DNA of 64,000 bases from Bog-473 sp963828825 (lineage in GTDB: Bacteria; Actinomycetota; Acidimicrobiia; Acidimicrobiales; RAAP-2), in contig CAWHGF010000008.1 of NCBI GenBank assembly GCA_963828825.1, positions 1 through 64,000 of the forward strand, read 5' to 3'. Numbering within the stretch: the stretch's first letter is position 1; each line of letters begins with the position of its first letter. This document shows, one piece after another, positions 55,023 to 62,859 of the stretch. A program made the position numbers and the translations under genes. The notes beneath the pieces were generated by a model that saw nothing but the letters and a program-made list of their open reading frames with translations, did no database searches and was not told the DNA's origin.

Positions 55023-55038
55023 CCCTATCAGGTACAGC

Positions 55039-56049
55039 TCAGTCGCCGGCGGCGGCTCCGCAGACGGTCTCGACCATCAGGCCGCTCACCACGTAGGGGT
55101 CCATGTTGGCGTTCGGCCGGCGGTCCTCCAGCCACCCCTTCTTGTTCTTGGCGGTCTGCCACGGGATGCGGATGGACGCACCCCGGTCGGAGGTGCCGTA
55201 GGTGAACGTATTGAAGTGCGCCGTCTCGTGCGCACCCGTCAGCCGGCTCTCGATTCCGATGCCGTAATTCGTCACATGCTCGTCGACCCGCTTCCCGAGG
55301 GCCTCGCACCCCGCGATGATGGCGTCCCAGCCGCCCTCCTCCCGCATGGCCTTGGTGGAGAAGTTCGTGTGGGCACCGGCTCCGTTCCAGTCGCCGAGCA
55401 CCGGCTTGGGCTCCAGGGTGGCGAACACGTCGAAGTCCTCGGCGATACGGAAGAGCAGCCAGCGCGCCGTCCAGAGCTGGTCACCGATAAGCGGCGGCGG
55501 GAGGACGCCGATCTGGAACTCCCACTGCCCCATCATCACCTCGGCGTTGGTGCCCTCGATACCGAGGCCGGCCTTCAAGCAGGCGGCGGTGTGGCGCTCG
55601 ACGATCTCGCGGCCGGGCATCTTGTCGCCACCGACGCCGCAGTAGTACGGGCCTTGAGGGGCCGGGAACCCGGCCTCGGGCCAGCCCAAGGGGCGCCCGT
55701 ACTGGAAGAAGGTGTACTCCTGCTCGATCCCGAACCATGGCTCCTGGTCGGCGTACTTCTCGGCCAACTCGGCGGACTTCCGCCGGGTGTTGGTGCTGTG
55801 CGGGGTCATGTCGGGGTGCAGGACCTCGCACATGACGAGCTTGTCGCCCTCCGCGCGCAGCGGGTCGGTGCACACGAATACCGGCTCCAGGACGCAGTCG
55901 GAGTCGCTCCCCTCGGCCTGGTTCGTGCTCGAGCCGTCGAAGCCCCAGATCGGTGGCTCCTTGCCCTCCTCGACGATCTTGGTCTTGCTGCGGAGAAGCG
56001 GTGTGGGCTCCGTCCCGTCGATCCAGATGTATTCGGCCTGGTAGCTCAT
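55039..56049 (-). CDS. Glutamine synthetase type II (eukaryotic-type GSII)
   Basis: Makes glutamine from glutamate, ammonia and ATP. It has 336 residues from ATG 56049, with AGGAG 5-6 bp upstream. The short length, EYIWIDGTEPTPLLRSKTKI, WGFDGSSTNQAEGSDSDCVL and PWFGIEQEYTFFQYGRPLGW are diagnostic for the GSII (Streptomyces GlnII, plant/animal-like) family. The ATP/metal site includes GDWNGAGAHTNFSTKAMREE, and HETAHFNTFTYGTSDRGASI follows. There is no adenylylation-site region as in GSI. It is a single-gene unit with its own terminator and a long upstream region containing a dyad at 56170-56194. Confidence 0.95.
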   Translation of the reverse strand: MSYQAEYIWIDGTEPTPLLRSKTKIVEEGKEPPIWGFDGSSTNQAEGSDSDCVLEPVFVCTDPLRAEGDKLVMCEVLHPDMTPHSTNTRRKSAELAEKYADQEPWFGIEQEYTFFQYGRPLGWPEAGFPAPQGPYYCGVGGDKMPGREIVERHTAACLKAGLGIEGTNAEVMMGQWEFQIGVLPPPLIGDQLWTARWLLFRIAEDFDVFATLEPKPVLGDWNGAGAHTNFSTKAMREEGGWDAIIAGCEALGKRVDEHVTNYGIGIESRLTGAHETAHFNTFTYGTSDRGASIRIPWQTAKNKKGWLEDRRPNANMDPYVVSGLMVETVCGAAAGD

Positions 56050-56361
56050 GGATTCTCCTGTGTTCCCCTTCTTCTGCGTGGTCAAGGTGCCCGGGGCGGG
56101 GAATCCCCGAGCCTCTTGCGGACACGACATCCCGCACCTGATTGCGATGTCAGTCTCGCCGGACCCTATTTCACAGCCGTATCCGTTATGTGAACCAACG
56201 ATGAAATCCTGTCGGGCGTACGCCTCGTTGGTCGGCTCTCCCGGGCGGTCGCCGCCCTGATCCGCGCTCCTGCCCCGTCGCCGTCGCCGGCTCGCACGGG
56301 CACCCGGGCGACTGCTCGAAACCGGGGACCTGACCGCACCCGCGAAACCGGGATCGCGACG
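56050..56361. other. Promoter and leader region of the GSII gene
   Basis: About 310 bp without a gene. It contains the ribosome site (56055-56059), a GGGGAATCCCC palindrome near 56096-56106, and the TTCACA/TGTGAA dyad. The upstream part is Arg-codon-rich shadow sequence only. No GlnR box could be matched with confidence. Confidence 0.5.
56170..56194. promoter_or_regulatory. Dyad upstream of the GSII gene
   Basis: TTCACA (56170-56175), 13 bp, TGTGAA (56189-56194), centred about 133 bp before the GSII start. The arms are perfect. This is a candidate operator for nitrogen control; the protein that binds is unknown. Confidence 0.45.
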
Positions 56362-56409
56362 GAGGGCCGGATCTTTCGATCCGGCCCTCGCCCGTTGCCT
56401 CCCGGCAAC
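56362..56409 (-). terminator. Double hairpin downstream of the first Flp pilin gene
   Basis: A 12-pair stem GAGGGCCGGATC, loop TTTC, GATCCGGCCCTC (56362-56389), and a six-pair stem GTTGCC, TCCC, GGCAAC (56394-56409). They follow the pilin stop at 56463 on the - strand. Confidence 0.7.
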
Positions 56410-56462
56410 ATGGCCACCTTCAGAGGCGACCCGTTGTACGGCGGTCAAGACCGCCCGGCGCC

Positions 56463-56684
56463 TCAGCAGTTGGCGGCGTTGCCCACGCAGTTGTTGGCGC
56501 TGCTGAAGAGGCCGGAGATGCTCCCGCCCAGTGCGGCGATCGCCACGACCGCCACGACAGCGATCAAGCCGACGAGAAGCGCGTACTCCACCATGGAGGC
56601 GCCCCGCTCGGTGCGAGCCCGCTCAAGCAACGTTCCGTGCGCTGCCCTGACTGCGACAAACGCGTTCATGAAGTATCCGATCAT
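56463..56684 (-). CDS. flp: Flp-type prepilin 1
   Basis: Major pilin of the Flp/Tad type IVb family, 73 residues. ATG 56684 with GGAG 7 bp upstream; a TTG one codon earlier is less likely. A leader of about 30 residues ends in Gly at ERG|ASMVEYALLVG, the prepilin-peptidase cut with Glu at +5 and Tyr at +6. One hydrophobic helix (LIAVVAVVAIAALGG) follows. The C-terminal NNCVGNAANC gives two Cys that could form a disulfide loop. The mature part is nearly identical to the second pilin. Preceded by the shared Tad motif at 56771-56791. Confidence 0.93.
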   Translation of the reverse strand: MIGYFMNAFVAVRAAHGTLLERARTERGASMVEYALLVGLIAVVAVVAIAALGGSISGLFSSANNCVGNAANC

Positions 56685-56731
56685 CAAACTGCTCCCCTCT
56701 ATGCCCCAAAAAGGACACCGATAGTTTTCCG

Positions 56732-56755
56732 GTACCCCTTTATAGAATCGGGTAC
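56732..56755. repeat. Inverted repeat in the first Flp leader region
   Basis: GTACCC (56732-56737), 12 bp, GGGTAC (56750-56755), between the shared Tad motif and the pilin start. It could be a leader hairpin or an operator. Confidence 0.4.
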
Positions 56756-56770
56756 AACACGAGCGGTGTA

Positions 56771-56791
56771 AATAGGACTTTTTGACCTATT
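56771..56791 (-). promoter_or_regulatory. Shared Tad-locus motif, copy upstream of flp 1
   Basis: On the - strand AATAGGTC, AAAAAGT, CCTATT: here a perfect dyad AATAGG-N9-CCTATT. It ends 86 bp before the pilin ATG. Same orientation and internal spacing as the other three copies. Confidence 0.7.
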
Positions 56792-56881
56792 GGTTGAGGT
56801 CACATCGTCCCTCCACCTTCGCTTCGGCTTCGGGCTTACGACTCTGAAGTCTCGGCGATCGCCCCCCAAAGAACCGACGAA

Positions 56882-56911
56882 GGGCTGGGTCCGCCGAAGC
56901 AGACCCAGCCC
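56882..56911 (-). terminator. Hairpin downstream of the second Flp pilin gene
   Basis: Ten perfect pairs GGGCTGGGTC / GACCCAGCCC with a ten-base loop, about 75 bp after the pilin stop. On the - strand it is followed by TTCGTCGGTTCTTT. Confidence 0.75.
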
Positions 56912-56986
56912 CACCGTCATCCCATGGGGAAGGGGGAATATTCCCTTAGGGAATTCATTACATGAGTCGTGGCAGTTGCAGCCCCG

Positions 56987-57217
56987 CTAGCAGTTGGCGG
57001 CGTTGCCCACGCAGTTGTTGGCACTGTTGAACAGGCCCTTGATGCCCCCACCCAGCGCAGCGATCGCCACAACAGCGACGACCGCGATGAGCCCGACGAG
57101 CAGTGCGTACTCCACCATGGAGGCGCCCCGCTCGGTCCGTGCACGCTCAAGCAGGTCGCCGTGGAAGCCACGCACCGCGAAGAACGCATTCAAAAACAGC
57201 TCAGTCATTTCGGTCAT
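56987..57217 (-). CDS. flp: Flp-type prepilin 2
   Basis: Second Flp pilin, 76 residues from ATG 57217 (AGGAAAGG just upstream; ATG 57208 is an alternative). Leader ends at ERG|ASMVEYALLVG, followed by the same helix. The C-terminus GGGIKGLFNSANNCVGNAANC differs from pilin 1 at only a few positions (Ser to Gly, Ser to Lys, Ser to Asn). The leader sequences differ more, which points to duplication followed by selection on the mature pilin. It has its own motif copy (57308-57327) and terminator. Confidence 0.93.
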   Translation of the reverse strand: MTEMTELFLNAFFAVRGFHGDLLERARTERGASMVEYALLVGLIAVVAVVAIAALGGGIKGLFNSANNCVGNAANC

Positions 57218-57307
57218 TCCCCTTTCCTCGCCCCAACCACCCCGGACGATTGCCCAGGCCGTATTGGAGTTCCCAGCACATTCATGACTCCATTTAGCTC
57301 TAAACTC

Positions 57308-57327
57308 CATAGGCTTATTGGACCATT
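57308..57327 (-). promoter_or_regulatory. Shared Tad-locus motif, copy upstream of flp 2
   Basis: On the - strand AATGGTC, CAATAAG, CCTATG, preceded by CCA. It ends 90 bp before the ATG of the second pilin and lies just after the LuxR-type gene. Confidence 0.7.
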
Positions 57328-57357
57328 TGGGCTGGGTATTTTCCCAATTGTCAGTTG

Positions 57358-57676
57358 CTATTCAATGGTGACGAGGCCCATGACGACGGCGCGCACCGAG
57401 CGCGTGAGTGCGGTTCGTCACATCCAACTTCTGAAAGATTGCGGCCAAATGGTTCTTGGTGGTCTTGGGGCTGATGTAGAGCCTCTGGGAGATCTCGCCG
57501 TTCGTGGCACCCTCAGCGAGTAGCTGGAGCACCTCGAGCTCCCGTTGGGTCAGGGACCAGGGGCCCCACTGCCGGTCATCCTCCCGCCGCTCCGCCGGGA
57601 CCTCCGGGTCACCGAAGTCGTCATTGATGACGACCTCGAGGTCATCTCTGGTGAGTGTCGCCCGGGCGCCGCTCAT
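57358..57676 (-). CDS. LuxR/NarL-type HTH transcriptional regulator, frameshifted near its end
   Basis: A short DNA-binding protein of about 105 residues from ATG 57676 (GAGGTG 6-7 bp upstream). ATG 57820 would add 48 residues and also has a purine-rich upstream. There is no receiver domain. The HTH reads WSLTQRELEVLQLLAEGATN, then EISQRLYISPKTTKNHLAAI and FQKLDVTNRTH, a complete LuxR helix set. The frame then shifts: an extra G near 57402 sends it to GARRRHGPRHH, while the next frame gives the expected RSVRAVVMGLVTIE and a TAG at 57358. Being next to two pilin genes it is a candidate regulator of the Tad locus. Confidence 0.82.
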
Positions 57677-58018
57677 GCGTTCACCTCGATGCACGGTCGT
57701 GCAGACCGACGGGCCGGAAACAGACACTTGCGTGTAGAACGCCCATTCAGGCCCACTCCCGAGCTCCAGCGCGGGTGACGGCTGCGCACTCGGCCACAGG
57801 ATCGAGGCTGTGTTTGCCATTCCTCCCCCTCTTCCGCCCGGGCTTTGCGTCCGGTGCGGCTCCACCTCCACCGCAGTGCGGCGGAAACTCCCAGGTCATT
57901 GTACAATTTCGGCGTCAAACGACAGTCGCATCAGTGTTGCGACGCGGGTGCGACCTGGGCAGATAGGACAATTTTCCGCGGAGGGGCGGCGCGAATTTCT
58001 CGCGGGGGCGGCGCGAAT
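57677..58018. other. Region between tadC and the LuxR-type gene
   Basis: About 340 bp. It may encode a 48-residue N-terminal extension of the LuxR-type protein (to 57820). The part nearest tadC is AT-richer and holds a direct repeat: GGGGCGGCGCGAATT at 57983-57997 and 58005-58019, the second copy touching the tadC stop. No T-tract terminator is evident. Confidence 0.5.
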
Positions 58019-58966
58019 TCAGCCCGAGTGGAAGGCGTGCTTGATCGGGCCGACAATGGGGCCCAGCACGACGATCATGATCGCCGGCAGGAAGCAGAGG
58101 GCGAGCGGGAAGAGGATCTTGACGGGCACCTTCGCAGCCTTCTCACGAGCCCGCTGACGTCGCTTGTCCCGCATCTCGTCCGCCTGCGCCTGCAGCACAC
58201 GACCAATCGGCAGACCAAGAGCGTCGGCCTGTGAGAGGACCACCGCAAATGTGACCAGGTCGTCTATATCGGTGCGCAGCTTCATGTTCTCCAGGGCATC
58301 GTGGCGCGAGAGCCCCAGCTCCATCTCTCGCAGTGTCAAACGCAGTTCGTGGCAGACGGGCGACTCGAAGCGGGCACAGGACACCTGCATCGCCTGCTCC
58401 AGGCCAAGACCGGCTGCAACGGAGATGCACATGAGGTCGAGCAGGTCGGGCAGATCGTTCGTGACACGCTCGCGCCGGACTTTGATGCGGTGACGCAGCC
58501 AATAACTGGGGGCCAGACCGCCGATCATGGGCAGGATGAATAGGCACGCGAGGCCCATCTTCACGCTGACGGCACCGCTCACCAGGGCAACCAGACCCAG
58601 GCCGATTCCGAGCATGACCGAGCCCACCTGTACGGCCACGAACTCCTCGGCACGCACTGTGCCGGTGAGACCGGCTTTGAGAAGATCGGCATGCACCCGG
58701 TCGACCTCGCTCGAAGGGTAGAGCCGGGAGAGGACGTTCTTGAAGCCTCGGGCGGCCGGTCCGAATATGCGGGTGATCAGGGGTGTCTGCACCCGCTCGA
58801 CGACCGGAGTCGCCTCGGCGTAGAGCTCGGCCTCCGCGCCCAGCGAGCGGATGAAGTCGAGCCGTCTCGCGGTCTTGTGCGAGCGCCAGGCCGCAGCGCC
58901 CACGCCGACCAGGCCCATCGTCATCAACGTGATGCCCGCCAACGGAACGATGTAGGTCGCGTTCAC
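58019..58966 (-). CDS. tadC: Tad pilus inner-membrane platform protein TadC
   Basis: Type II secretion F-domain protein, 315 residues from GTG 58966. N-terminal helix VPLAGITLMTMGLVGVGAAA, two central helices, and a C-terminal helix LFPLALCFLPAIMIVVLGPI. The cytoplasmic F domain carries DLPDLLDLMCISVAAGLGLE and FAVVLSQADALGLPIGRVL, the TadC signature. It forms the platform with TadB. Last gene of the cpaB-cpaE-tadA-tadB-tadC operon; 19 bp after tadB. Confidence 0.93.
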   Translation of the reverse strand: MNATYIVPLAGITLMTMGLVGVGAAAWRSHKTARRLDFIRSLGAEAELYAEATPVVERVQTPLITRIFGPAARGFKNVLSRLYPSSEVDRVHADLLKAGLTGTVRAEEFVAVQVGSVMLGIGLGLVALVSGAVSVKMGLACLFILPMIGGLAPSYWLRHRIKVRRERVTNDLPDLLDLMCISVAAGLGLEQAMQVSCARFESPVCHELRLTLREMELGLSRHDALENMKLRTDIDDLVTFAVVLSQADALGLPIGRVLQAQADEMRDKRRQRAREKAAKVPVKILFPLALCFLPAIMIVVLGPIVGPIKHAFHSG

Positions 58967-58985
58967 GCGGTTGCCCCCTTTTGGC

Positions 58986-59978
58986 TCAGATCTTGATGTT
59001 GACCATGCGACGCACGATCCAGAAGCCCAACGCCATCAGCCCGGCTGTCCCGATGAGAACGACGAGGCCGGCACCGTGCAGCATGGGCTCGAGATACCCG
59101 GGGTCCTTCAGCTCGAGTGCGCACACCAGGAAGATGGGAATGGCGAACAGGACGTAGCCCGACATGCGCCCTTCGGCTGAGAGTGTCTGCACCTCGCGGC
59201 GCACCTCCTGGCGGGTCCGCATGAAGTCGGCCAGCGTGTGGAGGATCGGAGCCAGGCGCCCACCGGTGGACTGCTGGATCCGCACCGCCTCGACGGCCCA
59301 CGTGAGGTCCTCGACGCCCGAACGCTCGGCCATGTTCTCAAGCGCCACCACGAGGTCCGAGCCGACCGCCACCTCGGCCATGACCCGGTCAAGCTCGTCC
59401 GACAGGGGCGGCTTGGCGTCCCGCCGGTACATGTCAATGGAACGCTGGAAGGTCTGACCGCCCTCGACCGACGCCGACATCAGCGCCAACGCGTCGGGCA
59501 GTTGCTCCTGAATCTGCTTGATCCTCTTGGCGGAGCGCCGCGACGGCAGGTACCACGCGACACCGGCGACGAGTGCGATCGCGATGACCGAGCCGATGGG
59601 TGACCCCATCGTGACGCCGATCACGACCGCCAATCCGAACGCGATGGCTGAGCTGATCACCAGGTACTCCCCGGCCCGCAGCGGGATTGCGGCCCGCTCG
59701 AGTCGCCGTTCCAGGGCGCCGTGGGTGTCGACTCGTCCGAATATCCCGGAGATCCTCACCGTCAACGCAGAGAGTTCGCCGTGCTCGGGAGACTCCGTCA
59801 CGACCTCGACGGGCACCTCAGCGGTCCCCATCGTGTCGTCAAGGATCTGGGCCAGCGTGCGCTGCTTGTTGCGTACCCGCATGATCAATGAGACGACCAC
59901 GAGCGCGAGTCCGCCGCCGATCAGGACTGCGGCCACGAACGCTGCGCCCTGCGTACCCATCTGGGTTGCGGGCAACAT
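58986..59978 (-). CDS. tadB: Tad pilus inner-membrane platform protein TadB
   Basis: 330 residues from ATG 59978, which follows the tadA stop by 5 bp; ATG 59960 is an alternative. N-terminal helix AAFVAAVLIGGGLALVVVSL, central pair around YLVISSAIAFGLAVVIGVTM, then the T2SSF domain QEQLPDALALMSASVEGGQT, and two C-terminal helices. EAVRIQQSTGGRLAPILHTL is typical. Partner of TadC in the pilus motor platform. Confidence 0.93.
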   Translation of the reverse strand: MLPATQMGTQGAAFVAAVLIGGGLALVVVSLIMRVRNKQRTLAQILDDTMGTAEVPVEVVTESPEHGELSALTVRISGIFGRVDTHGALERRLERAAIPLRAGEYLVISSAIAFGLAVVIGVTMGSPIGSVIAIALVAGVAWYLPSRRSAKRIKQIQEQLPDALALMSASVEGGQTFQRSIDMYRRDAKPPLSDELDRVMAEVAVGSDLVVALENMAERSGVEDLTWAVEAVRIQQSTGGRLAPILHTLADFMRTRQEVRREVQTLSAEGRMSGYVLFAIPIFLVCALELKDPGYLEPMLHGAGLVVLIGTAGLMALGFWIVRRMVNIKI

Positions 59979-59983
59979 CGCGC

Positions 59984-61567
59984 CTACTTTCCGTCGCGCC
60001 GGCGCGCGAGCATCTCGTACATCTCCTCCGAGGGCGGTTCGACCACCCGGCCTGGCCGCGCCGGGCGGTGATGGCGACCGGAGGGCCGACCCCCAGACCC
60101 GGATGCCGAGTCGTTGTCGTTGCGGAAGAGGTGCGCTGGCACCTCGACTCCGTTGAGCGCCAACTCGTCGAGGATCTTGGGCCGCAGGCCGGTGGACACC
60201 AGGCGACCAAAGCCCTCGTGCATGTCGACCCGGTGGAAGATGTCCTGCAGGAGGACGGTCTCTCCTTCCATCCCCTGGATCTCGGTGATGGAATGCACGA
60301 CGCGGGGTCCGGCCGGGGTGCGTTGCAGCTGCACCAGGCAGCCAATCGCCATCACGATCTGCTCTCGAATGGCTCGCTGCGGCAGCTCGACGCCCCCCAT
60401 CATGACCATGGTCTCCAGACGACCCAGCAGCTCGCGCGGCGTGTTGGCGTGCACCGTCGTCATGGACCCGGCGTGGCCGGTGTTCATGGCCTGGAGCATG
60501 TCGAGCGTCTCCGCGCCACGACACTCTCCGACGATGATGCGGTCGGGTCGCATACGCAGTGAGTTGCGCACGAGGTCACGGATCCGTACTTCTCCCGACC
60601 CCTCGGCATTGGCCGGGCGAGTTTCAAGGGTCACCACGTGCTCACCCTGGATCTGGAGCTCCGCCGACTCCTCGATCGTGATCAGGCGCTCACCGTCGGG
60701 GATGAAGTTGGACAGCACGTTCAGCATCGTGGTCTTGCCGGTGCCGGTACCGCCGACCACGATGAGGCTGATCTTGCCCCGCACCAGCGCCTCCAGGAAA
60801 ACGGCAGAATCCATGGAGAGCGAACCGAGTCCGATGAGGTCCTGCATGACCAGAGCCCGTTCCGGGAATTTTCGGATCGTGAGCACCGGTCCGTGCAACG
60901 CGAGCGGCGGCACGATGGCGTTGATTCGAGAGCCATCGGCCAGACGGGCGTCCACCATCGGCGAGGATTCGTCGACGCGGCGCCCGACCCCATGCACCAT
61001 CCGGTCGATGATGCGCCGGTACTGGTGCGGCGAATTGAAGACGATTTCGCTGCGGTGGAGCTTGCCCTGGCGCTCAATCCAGATCTCGTCGAACTTGTTA
61101 CACATGATCTCGGTGATACTGCCGTCGGCGAGCAGCGCCTCAAGGGGTCCGTAGCCGAGGGAGTCCTCGAGCATCTCTTCCACGAAGCGCTGGCGTTCGA
61201 TGGGCGAGATCCCGATGTCCTCGCGTTCGAGGATGTCGTTGACCGTGGACCGGACCTTGTCGCGCAGCTCGTCCGGCGAAAGGTCGGCCGCCTTCGGGGC
61301 AATCTCGGCCAACACCTTGGCCTGGACCTTCTGCTTGGACTGCTTCCACGCGGTGTCCAGGGCAGTTCGGTCCGAAGCCCGCCGCAGGGGGTGGCCCTTG
61401 GCCCCGGATGCCGCGGTACTACCGGCCACCCGCCGCTCGACGCCCTCGGGCATCCCCACGTCTCCCTCACGGCGAGTCCGTGGCGGAGTGGTTTCCTCCG
61501 GTGGCGGAGGCTGTGGCGACGCCGGAGGGGCACCGTCGGCTGCGGCCAGTTTCTCGGACAGGTTCAT
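59984..61567 (-). CDS. tadA: Tad pilus assembly ATPase TadA (CpaF)
   Basis: Secretion ATPase that powers assembly (and in Tad systems possibly retraction) of Flp pili. It has 527 residues from ATG 61567. A disordered Pro/Thr-rich N-terminus of about 60 residues precedes the CpaF-type N-domain (LGYGPLEALLADGSITEIMC). Walker A is VVGGTGTGKTTMLNVL (about residue 270), Asp-box ERLITIEESAELQIQ, Walker B MRPDRIIVGECRGAE, His-box NTGHAGSMTTVHANTPREL. Intact and typical. Confidence 0.95.
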   Translation of the reverse strand: MNLSEKLAAADGAPPASPQPPPPEETTPPRTRREGDVGMPEGVERRVAGSTAASGAKGHPLRRASDRTALDTAWKQSKQKVQAKVLAEIAPKAADLSPDELRDKVRSTVNDILEREDIGISPIERQRFVEEMLEDSLGYGPLEALLADGSITEIMCNKFDEIWIERQGKLHRSEIVFNSPHQYRRIIDRMVHGVGRRVDESSPMVDARLADGSRINAIVPPLALHGPVLTIRKFPERALVMQDLIGLGSLSMDSAVFLEALVRGKISLIVVGGTGTGKTTMLNVLSNFIPDGERLITIEESAELQIQGEHVVTLETRPANAEGSGEVRIRDLVRNSLRMRPDRIIVGECRGAETLDMLQAMNTGHAGSMTTVHANTPRELLGRLETMVMMGGVELPQRAIREQIVMAIGCLVQLQRTPAGPRVVHSITEIQGMEGETVLLQDIFHRVDMHEGFGRLVSTGLRPKILDELALNGVEVPAHLFRNDNDSASGSGGRPSGRHHRPARPGRVVEPPSEEMYEMLARRRDGK

Positions 61568-61572
61568 CTCGA

Positions 61573-62859
61573 TCAGGCCCTCTCGAGCTCGGGCACCTTG
61601 TTGGTGCGACCCTTCCTCCTCAACCGCCAGAACCCGCGCGTCTCCCCGATCTCTGGCGTGTTCGAACCCGAACCGAGGATCGGTGTCATCTCATCGGAGA
61701 GGAACTGCTGCATACCCCCCGCCAGCTTCTTCCCGATTTCGGAGTTGGCTGCCGAGACGAGCGCTGGTCTTCCCTTGTTGATCGACTTCATGACGTCTCT
61801 TGAGTACGGCAGGACAGAGACGATCTTGTTGTCCAGGACTTCCTGGACGTCACTGATATCGATACCGATGTCATCCTCGACCTTGTTGAGCACGACTCCG
61901 ATCGTCTGGCTCTCGATGCGCAGTTTCTCCAGCGTGGTCAGGAACACCCGCATGTTCCGGATGCTCGGCAGGTCCAGCGTCACCATGCACAGGACCCTTG
62001 TGGAGTGGTCGAACGCCGCCAGAACGATCTCGGACAACTGAGCCGGCGTGTCGACCACGATGTAGTCGAAATGCCGGCGCAGTGAAGCCATTACTTTGTA
62101 GACGTCCTTCGGGGCGATCATGTCGGCGTCGGCCGGGCTGAAGGGCGCGGCCAACACCGAAAACCCGAGCTCGTGCTCCTCCAGGAACTCCTCGACATGC
62201 TCATCGAGATCGTCTTCATCGACCGGCTCCCGGGACAGCAAGTCCGAAATCGTGAACCGGGGCCGGAGGTGCAGCGCGGTGGATACTTCGCCGAACTGCA
62301 GGTCGAGATCGACCAGACACACACGCTGGCCGGTCTGTGCCGCCAGATAGCACGCCAGGTTGGTGGCATAGAACGTCTTGCCACAGCCGCCGCTGGACGA
62401 TGCCACGGTGAAGACCTCGGCGAACTGGGGTCGGTCGACGACGACGCCGTGAGCCACCACCGGAAGCGTGGGGTCGTTATTCGACGCGAGGTCGGCAATG
62501 TCGAAGGCACGCTTGAGGGCCGTGGCCAACTGCCGCTTGCTGGTCGGGAACTCCACCAGATCGACGGCGCCAGTCCGGACGATGTCGCTGAGATTGGCCT
62601 TCGGCTTTGGTCCGAGGGCCAGCACGATGGCGGGAACGGCTCCGGCTGCCCGCAGAGCGGCCAGGCGGGCCATGCCGGCGTGGCTGTCGAAGACGGGCCC
62701 GGCAACCAGCACGTCGATGGGGCCCTGCTGATGTACCTCGTCGACCACATCAATGACGTTGGCGCTGGTGACGACCTGATAGCCAGGTCCGAGCGAGGCC
62801 TGGATGGCCCGGCTGAGGGCCGGCGAACGGCTGATGACGAGGATCCGGCGTGTGATCAT
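61573..62859 (-). CDS. cpaE: Tad pilus assembly protein CpaE/TadZ, MinD-like ATPase with receiver-like domain
   Basis: Localises the Tad machinery. It has 428 residues from ATG 62859, overlapping the cpaB stop (ATGA). The N-terminal 130 residues are a receiver-like domain (RILVISRSPALSRAIQ, PIDVLVAGPVFDSHAGMARL). The ParA/MinD-like domain follows with P-loop VASSSGGCGKTFYATNLA and VCLVDLDLQFGEVSTALHL. The deviant-Walker signature Lys before GG is Ser here, a change seen in atypical TadZ proteins. FDYIVVDTPAQLSEIVLAAF is the Walker B region. 5 bp separate it from tadA. Confidence 0.92.
   Translation of the reverse strand: MITRRILVISRSPALSRAIQASLGPGYQVVTSANVIDVVDEVHQQGPIDVLVAGPVFDSHAGMARLAALRAAGAVPAIVLALGPKPKANLSDIVRTGAVDLVEFPTSKRQLATALKRAFDIADLASNNDPTLPVVAHGVVVDRPQFAEVFTVASSSGGCGKTFYATNLACYLAAQTGQRVCLVDLDLQFGEVSTALHLRPRFTISDLLSREPVDEDDLDEHVEEFLEEHELGFSVLAAPFSPADADMIAPKDVYKVMASLRRHFDYIVVDTPAQLSEIVLAAFDHSTRVLCMVTLDLPSIRNMRVFLTTLEKLRIESQTIGVVLNKVEDDIGIDISDVQEVLDNKIVSVLPYSRDVMKSINKGRPALVSAANSEIGKKLAGGMQQFLSDEMTPILGSGSNTPEIGETRGFWRLRRKGRTNKVPELERA

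Larger units (their letters stand above)
54713..55038. other. Intergenic region between the convergent sigma-factor and glutamine synthetase genes
   Basis: It holds two terminator-like hairpins (54722-54738 and 54978-55022) and a dyad GCCGGCT/AGCCGGC around 54890-54920. A + strand stretch from ATG 54838 reads MYSDVRVTIEGDTASLAFGR and is protein-like for about 30 codons, but then runs through the terminator. I do not call a gene. Confidence 0.5.

Noticed and set aside
56699..56920. 73-codon - strand frame upstream of flp 1
   Set aside because: It covers the shared Tad motif and leader dyad and has no protein-like features; treated as promoter DNA.
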